The notes beneath the pieces are model-generated. The model searched no databases, was not told the DNA's origin, and saw nothing but the letters and a program-made list of their open reading frames with translations. A stretch of DNA of 64,000 nucleotides. Source: Mesodorylaimus sp. YZB2_4. Its lineage: Eukaryota > Nematoda > Enoplea > Dorylaimida > Dorylaimidae. The stretch spans positions 62,001 to 126,000 of the forward strand of contig JASANH010000085.1 in the NCBI GenBank assembly GCA_030248295.1. Direction: 5' to 3'. Both the position numbers and the translations under genes were made by a program. Below are positions 21,401-33,500 of this stretch, in pieces (the first letter of the stretch is position 1; each line of letters opens with the position of its first letter).

Positions 21401-22366
21401 ATCGGCTTCTTTGAGCATGCCAAGAATTCGAGTATCACTCAAGTCGGCGCACATTTGAAAACCGTAACTACCAGGCTGAAAGTCCTCCTAGAATAAGAGT
21501 AATGTTGAATTAGGAGCCTTGAGTTTCGATAATTATCTCATCAGTTATACACCTCTTCACAAACGAAAGCCCGTCGGATAATTTCTCCGCAAATAGAAGA
21601 TAATTTTAAAACCCCGACAATGAACGCTTTTAGCACTCGATCGACGATTTCATGGGGTCTATGCGCGTACAGATTCGTGAACACTGTTTGAGCTAGAGAA
21701 TGGCCCTCCAGCCAGGTGACCTGCAATCAAAAGCAAAGCATGCGTTGTTTGCCATCGATCATCATAACTTGCCACCTCACCCAGCAGGCCATAGTTGCAT
21801 CCATGATCGATATTAGCTCCATCTGGTCTATATTCACCAACTTAAGCGTCCCATTCTGCAACATAGCGAGCTTACATGCCGCTAATATTCAAATTAGGAT
21901 ATTCGCAGCTTACCGCCACCGCACTTTCAAAGGAAACCGGTTTGGCGCCGCTGTTTCGCTGAACCATTCCAGCATCCATTTTCGGGTCCATCAACTCAAT
22001 GGCTGACATTCCTTCGAAAAGGGAGAAACTAAAAACGAGGTCGCGCATCACATTAATCGAATAAAATTCTGACTAAACTTGTCCTACCAGACGTCATGAA
22101 CGAGCTCGCCCAATTGAAGTTCTGAAAATAGGCGATTCGTTTCACAGGAAATCAAAATTCAGCTCAAAACTTAAAGCAGACTTGAAGCACTTACTTTTTG
22201 CCGCATTCCTGAATTCCTCAGTAATGTCTTGCCAATCATTGGAAGATGGATCGGGAGATGGTGATGACGAAAATGGTGCATTTTTTGACTTTTCCGATAC
22301 TTTTACATGAGCGAACCCATTTTCAGCGCGTTGTACGCCCGTGGCATCGACTTGTGTATCGTTCAT
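15436..22366 (-). CDS. NAA35: NatC N-alpha-acetyltransferase auxiliary subunit (NAA35/Mak10)
   Basis: Multi-exon gene. NAA35 anchors the NatC complex that acetylates Met-hydrophobic N-termini at the ribosome. Exons solved include 22366-22195 ([10 protein letters not shown]...[10 protein letters not shown]), 22121-22088, 22028-21914 ([15 protein letters not shown]), 21855-21781, 21720-21553 ([15 protein letters not shown]) and one with [15 protein letters not shown]. Later come 19961-19787 ([15 protein letters not shown]), [34 protein letters not shown] and NLVLIRVCK, with a last exon at 15495-15436 ([16 protein letters not shown], stop). Each block matches the order of the human protein as I recall it. 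The last exon is separated by a 1.5-kb intron full of SINE-like sequence. One junction is unresolved: exon 19961-19787 needs two leftover bases, while the preceding exon (PPVLHPK) ends in phase 0, so a small exon or a frame error lies near 20000-20090. Confidence 0.88.
15926..16000 (+). repeat. Truncated tRNA-like SINE candidate, copy C
   Basis: CAGACCTTGTACGCAAGGCCGT and CTACTTTAGGCACCTCCAG resemble the body of copy A (GACCTTGCACGCCAGGCCGT, CCTAAAGGTGCTTTGAG). It faces copy B in opposite orientation, forming a tail-to-tail pair inside the last intron of NAA35. The head with the B box is missing or degraded. Confidence 0.4.
16085..16292 (-). repeat. tRNA-like SINE candidate, copy B
   Basis: Read on the minus strand it starts GCGGCCAGTGGTGCAGTCCG (A-box-like). 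The B-box-like GTGTTCAATCTC follows about 50 nt later, then CTGACCTTGCACGCCGGGCC and GTACCGTCAAGGTGCTCCTAG. Block order and spacing equal copy A at 3709-3905. Confidence 0.55.
16481..16554 (+). repeat. Second tRNA-like module (pseudo-tRNA or SINE head)
   Basis: TAGTTCAGTTGG fits the Pol III A box exactly. About 35 nt later a T-arm-like hairpin CCGGA-GTTCTAT-TCTGG forms with a 7-nt loop. The flanks GGCCGTACTAG and CTAGTAGGCC can pair as an acceptor-like stem with one bulge. I could not fold a convincing anticodon arm, so it is not called a functional tRNA. Confidence 0.4.
17294..17690. repeat. Two clusters of GATCGG/CCGATC repeats
   Basis: At 17294-17375 and 17605-17687 the hexamer GGATCGG and its complement recur many times (for example ACCGATCCGATCCGCCTGC). 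The first cluster is split by an 11-G run (17331-17341). Both lie in or beside NAA35 introns near its 3' end and are locally self-complementary. The start of the first cluster lies close to the exon encoding [14 protein letters not shown]. Confidence 0.6.
19319..19742. mobile_element. Fold-back (palindromic MITE-like) element
   Basis: Two arms of about 190 bp are inverted copies of one another around a central spacer of some 40-70 bp. The outer ends read ACAAGGAATGCTACCCC (left) and GGGGTAGCATTTCTTGT (right). Inner blocks pair as GGTTCTGGTCAAGAGTGG with its complement, and AAGATATCTTCACGCAGG with CCTGCGCGAAGATATCT. Arms are diverged by scattered substitutions and small indels. It has no coding capacity and sits in a NAA35 intron, between the exons ending EEVQW and starting ADRVDGF. 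Confidence 0.85.
19949..20905. repeat. Three copies of one repeat within NAA35, one inverted
   Basis: Copy 1 (19949-20110) and copy 2 (20586-20762) run in the same direction and share AAAGCAGGAATCGGC, GTACAAGCC and CTCCTAAACACGACA blocks. Copy 3 (20809-20905) is inverted relative to copy 2 and shares GACTGCGACTATAAGATGTG and ATGGTGCATCCAC. Copies 2 and 3 can pair over about 80 bp across a spacer of roughly 140 bp within one intron. On the minus strand, copy 1 ends at the acceptor (TTCTAG, 19962) of the exon 19961-19787. Confidence 0.75.
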
Positions 22367-22796
22367 TGGTTAAAATTTAATTGAGCAATCAATACGAAAA
22401 CGACTAATTAATAAATCCATCATAGTCTCGAACAAATTAGCTAGGCAACTATGCTTTTGCCTGTGGCCAATCGCAAATGGCCGAATGCAAACAGAGACCG
22501 TGGGATCGGCGAGGCAATGATTTGCAAGTAAATTTTAATTTTCGCTCATAAGGCGGGAAATTCAAATTATCGTACTTGGTTAGTGCTATTGTGCGGGTAT
22601 GCAATACAACAAGCTAATGACTCATTGTTTACTTAAGGTCAAAGTGTTGTCCAGAGTGAACTGTCATTGATATGGCATACACAAAGATTGGCATTTGTGG
22701 TAAAAAAGCACCAAGAAGGTCACAGAGTTCATGAGTTCAGGTAACAGAGCAAGGATTTGGATAGAGTCGAAGTGATCGTTGAACTTGCACTCAGAT
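22367..22796. other. Short intergenic region between NAA35 and collagen
   Basis: NAA35 upstream flank and collagen 3' flank. No additional gene is visible. No clear poly(A) signal for the collagen was found. Confidence 0.5.
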
Positions 22797-23865
22797 TTAA
22801 TAGCCGGGGGCCAGACGTGCTGGTGGGCAGTGGTCGCAGCTGCCCGGGGCGCCGGGTTTTCCCTTTTCTCCTTTTTCACCTGGACCGCCATTTTTGCCAG
22901 GACCACCAGGGGCGCCAGCATCTCCGGGCGGGCCAGCGGGACCGGGTCCACCATCCTTGCCAGCCAGGCCGGGCTTACCAGCAGGCCCCCCTGGACCTTG
23001 TTTGCCAGGTGCACCAGGGGCACCAGCTGGGCCAGGTTTGCCAGCCACAAGTTTGCCGTTTTCACCTGAGAGAAGAGTTTTGTAGGGCGGGGTGAGGAGT
23101 ACTGAAGGAAGGCCATACCTGGAACCCCCTTATCGCCATCTTTTCCTGCGGGTCCTGGGCTCCCGCCTGGTCCGCGCGGTCCTTGGTCGCCTGGTTTTCC
23201 ATCAGAACCAGGAGGGCCAGCCTCTCCGGGTGGTCCGTCCTTACCCTTCTCTCCTGGGGGACCACCATCTCCCGGGGGAGCTTCGCACGGGCACTGTTCG
23301 GCCACCTTGCCAAGCAATTCGGGTTGTGGTGGTGCAGCGGGACCACGATCACCAGGTTCACCAGAGAAGCCATCAACGCCGTCGTGCCCATCCACTCCAG
23401 GACCACCTTGCGGGCCGGCTGGACCACGGTGGCAAGTACAGCACTGTCCGAGTGAGACTGGTGTTGTGGCTTGCGGGACGGAGGCGGCTTGCGGAGCATC
23501 GTCTTTCTCCACCTTGCTAGCCCAGAATTTCAAGCTGCTAGCAGCCGATGCGGCTCGTCGTGAACGCAAGCTGCTTAAAGCCTTGATGGCTCGTCCAGCA
23601 CTGGCGTCCATGCCACCCACCGTCTGCACGTCCAGCATCTCGCGCCAGATGTCGCGAGCGCGGGCCTAAAAGTGCACTCAGTCACTCCCAGCACTCGGCT
23701 CGTGAGACCAGGACTCACCTTGCAGAAGTCAATCTCGACCTGGACAGAGGCCTCCAAGGTCTGTATGTAGTGGAAGACCATGGGGAAGGCGAGCAGGCAT
23801 CCCGTGATGGCCACTGTGCTGAAGACGATGGCCGCGAAGGCGATAGTTCTGGAAGATGAACCCAT
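22797..23865 (-). CDS. Nematode cuticle collagen
   Basis: Exons 23865-23719, 23665-23119 and 23065-22797 join in phase to 320 residues. The ATG at 23865 ([10 protein letters not shown]) is the only one suited to the N-terminal domain; the frame upstream has a GTG only. In order: a membrane-spanning nematode collagen N domain ([20 protein letters not shown]), a conserved helical region, an RSRR subtilisin-type processing site in [14 protein letters not shown], the cysteine pair QCCTCHRG, a short Gly-X-Y block, a cysteine interruption (EQCPCEAP), and two longer Gly-X-Y blocks. It ends with [13 protein letters not shown]. Such collagens are secreted by the hypodermis, trimerise and are cross-linked through cysteines and tyrosines; the C-terminal tyrosine fits this. 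They are usually expressed in pulses at moults. A TATA box lies 50 bp upstream. Confidence 0.93.
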
Positions 23866-24321
23866 GCTGAATAGTTGGCTGACGGCTTCACTGTCCACCC
23901 GTGTCTCATGCTCGCCTTATATAGCCTACCTCCTTCCATGTTCCGACCCAATTCCATGCTCCTTAAGCAGAGCAGAAGACATGACTCGAGCAACTGAGCG
24001 AAGAATCGAGTCCCCGTCAAGGCCACTTCCACTTTTTCCATTCACCTGTCCACTCTCCCCACTCGCCTACCAGTTCCCTACATTCCACAGCGCACATGCA
24101 CGGCACAATTTCCGACCACTGCTGACCAGTTTCCTATTGTCCCCAAAACTAGTCTCGCAAATTTGCTCGTCCCATCACGCGCCTCTCCCAGCCTTTATTC
24201 CAAATACATTCAGTTTTAGAATCTATCATAATTTGCACACCAACACCGAATTTACACACATAATAAATAATAGTGCAATAGGTCTCCACCTTATTGTGCT
24301 CATACAGTGCCCCCCACCACA
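23866..24321. other. Collagen promoter and GOPC 3' flank
   Basis: About 450 bp between the collagen ATG and the GOPC stop. Beyond the TATA box nothing specific was recognised. Confidence 0.5.
23915..23923 (-). promoter_or_regulatory. TATA box of the collagen gene
   Basis: TATATAAGG on the minus strand, 50-58 nt before the collagen ATG. This leaves room for transcription start about 30 nt downstream and a short leader. Confidence 0.7.
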
Positions 24322-27300
24322 TCACACCTTCCTAATGGAGAAATCACAATGAAACAGCGACTCGTCGTCGAAGTGCACAACGTGCTCACTGGGTCTCTGC
24401 TCACGTTGTATGTTCCTAGGCAACAGATAACCAACCGAATTAGCAGTGGCCTGCTTCAAAATCTTTAACCTCTCGGCCAGCAGGCCCGAGTCACTCTGCA
24501 CTAGATCGCTCTCCTCATCCGGTTGCGCCGAAGCCGAGGGCAACAGCGATTCACTGGCCTCTATTGATCTCTCCTCCTCGCCTTCTTCGATCTGCTCTTC
24601 CTCCACCCTCGATTCGATTAGGACAGACGATTCGTCCGCAACCCCCGTCTCCGTAATGACTGCCAATTCGTGGCCTCTATTCTCAACCACCTCCTCTTCG
24701 ACCACCCCGCCGCTGTCGCATGTTTCGTCTTGGTCCAACGCCGTCTTATTTGAGCATTCGGTTTCAAGGCTAAAACACGAAAGCGTGTTAAGAGCAGTAA
24801 CCTCGGCCAGCACCTAGCTGCTACCACCATCACATTTAGGGCATAGCCATATCACCTCAGCGCCATCTCACATCCAGCTAGCATAACGGGCATGCACCAC
24901 ATTCGTAAGGGTCACAGGAAGCGTATTTCAAGGGTCACTGACTCTACACCCTCCCCCAGCTCGGATGCAATCAAAACACAACCGCTGTCAAGAAGTTTTA
25001 ACTAAAATGTGATACAGATGCAATACTCAAATCAGTAATACGATCAGGCTGTACAATAGGCCGAGCTGCGTCAACCATGCGGGTCCTGGACGAACACAGC
25101 CGTGCACGACCAAAGCGGTACACGATACCGGACATGCTGTCATTACCTACGGAATGGTGCACGAAAGATTAGTCAAAAGACCAGTGCTCAGCGCGCTAGC
25201 CGATGTATGATTTCCATCGTTGCGCTAACCGCACACGGCCGCTCCCGTAGCCGCTGCCGACTGCATTGCCGCTGCCAGAGAGTCGTTGCTCTCTGCGTGA
25301 TCCAAACAAAGCACATGCCGAAATAGTGCATTGATCGAGAAAAGTTCAGTGTCACTGATAGGGTCAGTGCCTCACGACAAGTCTGACACTGCACTCGCCA
25401 CCCTCGACTCCTCCTCCCTCAACCAGTCCCCACCATGGAAACCCAACCCAAACCCCCGGCCCGCCTACCTTTGGACGAGCTGACCCTTCTGTTTCCCGTT
25501 TTGATGCGAGCAAGCCGACAGTCCGTTCGGATCTTCTTGAGTGGCGTAAGACAATGCGCTTTCTCCAGCCTCCGACACGTCGCCATTAGGCACCTGACCG
25601 TTAGTGATCGAGTGTTCCCCATCATCGCGTAGTTCCACACTTCGATGATCACAGCAGCTCGAGTCCTCATTGGCCTTGACCACATCGTTCACGTGGTCGT
25701 AGAGACGAAATCTAAAATATGCGTCCATTGCCTCCGTCCGACAACAGAGACACACGGACTTACTCAGTTCCATCATCCGCTTCGACGACCACCTGCGCAT
25801 CGTCGTCGCTGTCTTCGTCCGGTGTCACGAAAACCACCTCGAGTTCGATCTTGCCTTCCTAAAACACGTCCATATTTGATTACCCCGACAACAAATGCCA
25901 CTCACGCTAAAGCCACCCATTTCATACCACTGAAACCAAACCCCTCTCACCTGTTTCGACAACACATCCACAGCATCGGCGTGCTTGGCCTGACGCAGAT
26001 CGATCCCATTTACTGCCAGTATCGCATCGCCCACATACAACGCCCTGCACCGATCCGCCGGCTGTCCTTTATGGATATCGGATATGAGAATGGGAACGCC
26101 GTGCTCTCGGCCTCCCTGAAACATCCTCCACTCACACCCTACCTCTCACAGCCCCGCACACCCACTCACCGTAATCGAGATTCCAAGTCCCTCATCCACG
26201 TCTTTGTGCAAAGTGACCTTCCGAACTTGACCAACTCCTTTCTTCTTCCGCGGTTGTTGACCATCCTAAACCATCATCTCAAACATTTCTTCTCCCGATG
26301 CCACACCGAACTTACATGTCCATCGGGAACAGCCAAATTCTTTGTCTTGCCACGTCCCCGACACGCCCGAATGACCGTCTTGTGACGATGCAAGTGAATC
26401 TCGGCCTCCAACTGGTTCCACAGTCGATCGTGCTCAGCCCCGCGCATTTCACGATTCAATAATTGGATTTGTTGAATCCTAAAAAGGCAGCCTTTTTAAA
26501 ATTCCAACCCCTGCAAGTCCGAATCACTCACCTCCCAGCCAATTCCTTATCCAGATACTTGGCCGCCAACCGGGCACCGTAGACCTCGTTCTGCAAGGCC
26601 GTGATAAATTTTCGCAAATATTGATTTTCCTTCCGCAAATGCTCCGACTCCGCTTTTAATCTCGCAGGCGGCATGATCTCACGACGAAAATTTTGGATAT
26701 CTTGTTCCTCAAAATGCAAATTCCTGGTGCACAACTATGAAAGTGCATCCCATCACACGGACCCTGTCCTGTACAGATAATGCCATTACACCTACAATCA
26801 CATTCCTGTGTTGCGTGAGGTCGTTCCGGTTGGCTCGAGCCTTCCTCCGGCAAGTCCTAGCACACCCTAGTGTGATAGGCATGGACTATGCTCTCCGGCC
26901 TATTGGTGCACTGGTTCAGGGAACCGGTCCGCCTCCCTCAAGTCAGGGCCGGCACGAGACCGAGCTCGAGTGTCTGGTTTGGTTGCAGGCATCGGACTGA
27001 GGACTGGTCTGGAGTTCCTGGTCTGAACTTGCTCTGTGAGCACTTCGGTCCCAGGTCCGTCAGAACCCTGACGGCCAGCACGTGCGGCTGCTCCCCGAAT
27101 TTTGAGTCTGAACGGCCCTTGTGGTAAACTAAATAAACTAAACCACGATGTGTCCATCGACTGCGTGGGACTGTTCCTGTGGCTTGATCCATCCTCTGGT
27201 CAATCCTAGGGCGAGCCAAGGATTTCACTGCGACATGAGCTCTCCTTCAGTCTAAAACTAACGGTGTGCATCGATTGGAGGGAAAAGTGGCGAGTCCCTC

Positions 27301-28960
27301 CAGTCGATGCACACCACCCCACCCCTGTTATGGCCATAAAAGGTCACCCCATTTCTCCCTCTTACCAGTTTCTTCTTAATCATATCCGATTCATGGGGGG
27401 CTGTTTTGGAATGGACTTGACACTGTAGCGTGTGCACTTGCAGCATGAGTTGACGAGATTCTTTTTCTAAGGCCACTTTGGCCGATATCGCTTCGCTGAA
27501 CTCGTCTCGTAAAGCGCGTAATTCAGTCTACAAAGAGAACATGTTTGCTTACTCGGTTAGCCCCGTGTCACTATTCTGAACATAGAAGATGGCTCGAAAA
27601 TTTTTCAAGAAAACCTACGCTCCCTTCTTCATTCTCAGTCCCCCTCGCTCCTCCCTCCTGGTCTCCAATTCTTTCATTGTAGGCTTCCGTTTTCGCTCAA
27701 ACGATAAATGCAATTTGCCCTGTGCGATCCCTCTCGACCGTACGCCCACGTCGCCTCACTGGCCCGCTCGTACATTTCGAGAAAACTGCTCTGGCATCGG
27801 GAGAATAGACCAATCAATACACACATTTCTTCCCACTCCCTTCTTCGTTTTTTCCTCCAAAAAGGAAAAGTCCAGACACCCAAAAGACGAATCAAGGATA
27901 CCAGTGCCCCTGCATAATTCCATCAACCATCTCGGACGCATCACTCCATCTAAGGGCTTATCGGCAATCGCAAGAGCCGCCGTGGCCGCACCCCTTTCTC
28001 CCCTCTTCCTCTGCCCCGATCGAAAAAGGCGGCTTAAAATATTTCCTCTCCTTAACCTCTTCCAAGCACTTTTTATCCCCTCTTCAACATACACCAATTA
28101 GCAGCTTTTCAAAAATTACAACCATAAACGCCCTGACCTCCTAATGTATACGCTACTGTAGCACCTACGTCACGCGTCACGTGACTACAGTAATCCAAAA
28201 TTGCGGTGAAATTTTTTAATAAAAAACATCCGCCCTACGTAAACGCAGCAAATTGGTTCCTGTGAATGGACGTTACACTGGCACCCAGTGCAGCCAATCT
28301 CCGTTCCCCTTTGTATCAACCACTAAAAGGCAAGCAAGCGATGAAAAATCAATAACCAACAACCACACCCCCTAAAATGGCATTTTCTAAAAGCATCTCT
28401 CCTTCTTCTCAACATTCACAAATAATGTACAGACTGGTCAAAATTGACGAAAATAAACTACCGCCTCGCCAGTCTGATCAACCCTGCTTCCTGCCGATGA
28501 CGAGCACACGCTCCTGATCGCAACTAAGGAAATGAAGACCCGGACAAAAAGATGACGGCAGCTCACTATTTCCCGAGACCACTGGCCATTTGATAACATT
28601 TCAATCAAGCACTGCTGCCTGCTGGAGACTGGCATACTGTAGACACCCATCCCATCTTACCTCCAATCTGGCATTGCTTTGGAAAATGGTTTGTGATTTA
28701 TGAACCAACTGAGCGAATGCGGCGCTTAGAGATGTCATTTTTTGGCGTCCTTCGAACGTCAACTCCACTTGATCAGCATCGATTTCACCCAAAATCAGAT
28801 CGACATCGACGAAGGCTTTATCGAATTCTTTCTCCAACATGTCCAACCATGTGATCAAGGGCGGCGGGCAAGCAGCATTCGATGCACTGGCGTGTCGACC
28901 AGTGTTGCTCGCACTCGATGACGACGACGCGTTGTTACAAGCCGAGTTAGAATTGCTCAT
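24322..28960 (-). CDS. GOPC: Golgi-associated PDZ and coiled-coil protein (GOPC/PIST/CAL)
   Basis: Nine exons: 28960-28661, 27527-27366, 26734-26532, 26478-26316, 26265-26170, 26115-25951, 25858-25764, 25711-25469 and 24769-24322. All junctions agree in phase, giving 624 residues. The N-terminal block [19 protein letters not shown] is a GOPC hallmark. A coiled coil follows ([20 protein letters not shown]), then [20 protein letters not shown], then one PDZ domain with carboxylate loop GLGISI and [17 protein letters not shown]...[13 protein letters not shown]. After the PDZ comes an acidic region (PDEDSDDD) and the FRLYDHVND motif. GOPC sorts membrane proteins at the trans-Golgi by binding their C-termini. 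The last exon adds an acidic tail of about 148 residues that I do not recall in the human protein. A TTTTTTAG site 27 nt before the ATG suggests a trans-splice site or leader intron. Confidence 0.93.
26872..27240 (+). repeat. Dispersed repeat family, copy 2
   Basis: It lies in the GOPC intron between exons 27366 and 26734, and is homologous in ordered blocks to 10190-10535 (see there). It contains GATAGGCATGGACT, CAGGGAACCGGTCC, AAGTCAGGGCC, GTCCGTCAGAACCCTGACGG, GCACGTGCGGCTGCTCCC and CCTAGGGCGAGCCAAGGATT. Confidence 0.75.
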
Positions 28961-30517
28961 TTTCTCAAAATGACAGCCACGACTAAAAAAGACGGTGGCC
29001 GAGTGAGAAGAATAGCAAATTAGCAACTGCAGCCGCCAACCAGTAGCTAAGCTAGCAATCACAGGCCACCCGACACGTGACTTAGCCAGTGGTCAAATGG
29101 CCAAGGGGCCTGATCAATGCTGCCCGGCCCGAGCACTGTGCCCACCATCAGACACTAGCATAAGCCGGGGTCAGACGAGATGCAAAGCAGACACAACATC
29201 CAGACCACATATCCGAATCGAGACCCCAAAAAAGGAGAAGAGCCCAATTCGAATTCCGAGTGACAACATTTTGTGGACCCAGTTGAAGGACTCCGACCTG
29301 AGTCCATCAGTCGGTTGACAAGCAGTCAAAGCCTGCCACTCGATTCGGATGTGTTCATAGTGGCCCGATTACCTCCTTTCGCCCGACCCCAGGCAGCTAT
29401 TGTTTTTTCAGAATGTCTGCTCGGGATGACTACACTGGGGGGGGGGGGGGGGGGGGGATTGGAGGAAACGGTCTTTTCATCCGATGAGTCTTCCAACAAC
29501 AAGGAGCGCATAGAAGACGAATGGTCTCGTCTCCTCTCGCTCGCCCTCCCTCTAGAACCAAACGCCGCGCCATATTACGCCTTCCCGCAGGTCACACGGG
29601 ACTGAGCCAGAGAGCCCCGTCTGCCGAAAAAGGAAGCAGGCCGAGCCGAGTGTCTTCGTTACACAATCTACCAAACCGATCCTCGTCGGCCAAGGAGGGG
29701 AGGAGGCATCATCTACGTCGATTCTTCGATGCTCCCCTTCCTTCGGCCGCTAATGCGCGCCATTGGCCACCAAGGCAGACGCTGAACGGAAAAGGAACCG
29801 TTTTGCCAGGCGCCTCGGCCTAAGATGACATCGACTGTAACGGATTCGTGCTCGCGCAACAACCTAATACACAAAGCCTAGCATCGGCGCGCCGAGGGCC
29901 AATCACGCCGATTAGCTACGAGCAACAAGGGGCCGCCTCCGAGGGCACCCACTAACGACCACACGCCACGCACCCCATACAAGGCTCAAATAGTGCCAAG
30001 CACACGAACAGCGTATGGCCACAAGAAAAACACGCACTGCCACTTCATTCAAATTTTATTATACACAACGGGCACGTTAACAAGAAAAAAATACAATGTT
30101 CACTCGAGCACTTGCACAATATGTAGCCACGAGGGAATGCGACGAGCCAATGGTCACAGATCGAGATACCCACCCCAAAGTGCAAGCGAACATAAAACCA
30201 CACACCGTCCTTTCTCGGCCAGGAAGCACAACGATGCCCACCCCCATCATTCTTCAAACCTAAAAACCTACATTCTCCAAGGAACTCAAACGTACTATGA
30301 TTCATATAAAATCAACTGAAACCAGACAGCTCTGACTTATGAGAAAGTAACACCACCACCCACAAGAGTACGTCGTTGGTGAGCTACATCGACCCACCAC
30401 GCCTGCCAACTTACTCCGCGAGCCTTGCCTATTTGGCACTCCAACACAGGATCAACGCCCAACCGACATCAAGCTCCACCAACACTGATAAATAGTAGTC
30501 CAGAAATGTTCACCAGA
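28961..30517. other. Intergenic region between GOPC and FAM91A1
   Basis: Upstream flank of GOPC and downstream flank of FAM91A1 (both minus). It contains a 21-G run (29437-29457). Open frames such as 29521-29823 show no recognisable domain. Confidence 0.6.
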
Positions 30518-33500
30518 TCAGACACCATCCCAAATTCGAACTGCTCCATTCTCGAAAATGAGACTGTGCAAAGGATATGGTACGCGCCGTTCATCGCTTG
30601 ATCCATAATGTTCTTTCTCAGAGGCCAACGGCTAAAGAGTTATCCATGTATATCGCACACCACAGCCAAGTGCACATTTTCCCGCCTTTTTCATATTTGA
30701 ATTTATCGGAAAATATATAGCTTTCTTCTCGCTAATTATAAGAACTAGCCTTCTCATTTTTACTACATACATCGGATAATGGCACCTGCCACCGATAATT
30801 CACTCGTTTTCTCTGAGTCCATCATTTCATTGGCTGGATCATATACAGCTTCTCCATGCATCCCAAAATGAGGCTCCCCTAGGCTTGGTCGCCCCCTCCC
30901 CCCCGGGGCGATAGATGCAGAGTAATGAGCGAATTATCACTGCCACGCGCCATAGTTGAGAAATCCTTGACCAAATGCAGCGAGAAATACATTTTTCATA
31001 AAAATTCAAATTTAAAAAGGCGGGAAAACTACATCGCCCTTAGAAGCGAGAATGCCCGTCCTTACCTGAAAGTCTTTGATAAAATCCAGCACCATGGTTG
31101 ACAAACTTGTTGAACAATCCCGAATTTCATTCAAACTAAAAAGACAATTTTCTTCCCACCTCCGACAATTTTCTTAATTTACTCACCAATTTCCAGAGAG
31201 CAGTTGATGTTCACTCAACCTGTCGCAAATCATCTTATTCAAAGCTCGATCGAACAAGGGCAATCCAAACACGCAATCGTACAATGTCCACTCGTCGTAT
31301 TTTTGTCTTTCGTCGATCGATCGACTCGACGACACTTTCCGAGGATCGCGGCTGATCGATGCCCCGAATCCAAATATGGGCTGCTGAACATCCCCGAACG
31401 GCAAGCCAGCCGCCCCGCTTCCATTTAGTCCAGGGGCCGGTGATGGAAGCGGAGCCACTTGGGAACGCATTAGCGTCACGTAACCGCACGAATGCCGAAG
31501 GCTGATTTTGCTGGATAATTGCTGCACGACAGGATGCGAGTACAGGGGCCCTGAAACAGAAGCGATACGTCCAGTCATCACGATCGAAAGGGGTACGACA
31601 GACGCTAGGATCGAATATGTGGGGTTATAGCCAGGATTCTACCTCAGTCAAGCAGTGACTCCCTACAGGGTTCCTGGGGTCATCTGAGACACGAGCCCGA
31701 AGCTACACAGCGACACCTGTCATAAATTCCCACTCACAGCAGTTGTGCATGCCTGCTTGTCACCAGAAACGAAGATCACAAAATTATTCAGATTTCGACA
31801 CCAAACAGCCAACTTGAGTTTGACATACTGTGAATTATTGAACGGCCCATAAAGTGCCGTCGAATCTACACTCTAAGGTTTGTATCCCCGACTTCTTCCC
31901 AACTTATAGCCCCATGGTCAAAGCCCGTTTAAAAAAGTATAACCCCAGACTTGAAACCTTCTATGACTACAATTATCACTAATCTCAAAAGCAGAACCAG
32001 CTCACCTTCATCTCCTGAAGCTTCTGTCATTTTCTCCGAAAATGGAAACGGAATATGCACAACTTCAGAATCGCCAGCCAAAACGCTATACCCCTAAAAC
32101 ATATATTTTTCACGAAGCGTAACGCCTAATCCTCTTCCCCAAATCTTGGCTAATGTATCCCAACATGGTCATACCTGAATGAAGACAGCGGAATGCTGCA
32201 GAGAGTCGTTCAATGCAATCAAACACGAGTCGGACGAGACGATACCCGGATCGTGCCCCCACGTGCATAGCAGGAGCCGTCGGTAAGGCTGGAATAAATC
32301 AAACTGGTGCCCCAAACCGCGAACAAATGTCCATAGCTGCACGTACCTTCAATGCTTTCGGCAACTTCCTGACTTTCGTTCCTTTCACAATCAATAACGA
32401 GACTGGGCCTTGTCCGATCAAATTGTACAAGAAGAGCCGAAACCAGGGCGAGTTCACCTAACCAAACACACCTACAAATGCACTTCTCATACACACTCGC
32501 CTCTTACCTCCACTACCGACGGGCCTAAATGCGGGGGCTCGCTGCAATTGACTGGCGATACTTCGTTGCTCAAAGGTGCCATGGAGATTAAAAGCCTGAA
32601 ACCGCAAAGCAAACATTCAACCTTCGACAACGTCGGCCACAAGAGGCCACTTACTGGTAATTTTTCTTCAATAATCGAAGTCGGGCTAACGGATCCAAAC
32701 CCATTAGACTCTCGCATCGTATCAAATCCAGATCCGAATGACCGCGTAGATATTCTATTGTGTCCTTCAGTACCTGAGCATGTTCGAAATAACGTTGAGC
32801 CTCGCCGCCTTCAGAAAACGATTGCACCTGAAAAGAACTCGCTTTTAGCTGGGAGACCTCCACAGTGAGAACCAGTTTCAGACCCTACTTTGTTCAGTTC
32901 CTCAATAAAACTGTCCAAAGCTTCGTCATTCAGTTTTCCCACCTCGAACAAAGTTACCGCGTGACTTTTTAGACTCTAAAAAATCAAAACAGAAGTTTAA
33001 TCACGCACGATCAAAGAAAAATGCCAACTTACATTCGATAGATTGCCCATCATCAGAAATGCTGTCAATGCGGAATCGAACAAGAAACCAAATCGTTTTC
33101 CTACATTTGCTAAACTAATATCGCTTATGCTCTTTGTGTCGGCTAGAAGAAAGGCAAGGACGCCAATAAGTACATGAGGTCCAATAAAGTGATACCCAGA
33201 CCAAACCAGGACAGGAGGGTATCCCCATTACACACGACCACATACATACCCATGGGATCGTCCTGACTAGCTGCCAAAGGCTCTTCATCAAAGTCGATCA
33301 AACTCGTCAGACCTTCGTTGCACGGCGTACTGTCCACCAACGAATTCAAATCGACAGGACCAGGCAATGGACCTTCCACGATAAATCTAGAATGAAGACG
33401 AAATTCGAAGCGAAATTTTCTGTTGGTTTTGACTTTCTACTTACGGACTTTGATCTTTTTTCCTCGACCAGTTACTCGGCGTCTCAACCGCATTTTCGTC

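Noticed and set aside
25645-26385. 246-codon plus-strand open frame
   Set aside because: It lies antisense over GOPC exons that encode the PDZ domain in phase with strong homology; low-complexity His/Pro/Arg translation fits a shadow frame.
27589-28101. 170-codon plus-strand open frame inside a GOPC intron
   Set aside because: Composition is Phe/Pro/Ser/Arg-rich with no domain or splice signals; probably a chance frame in pyrimidine-rich intron.
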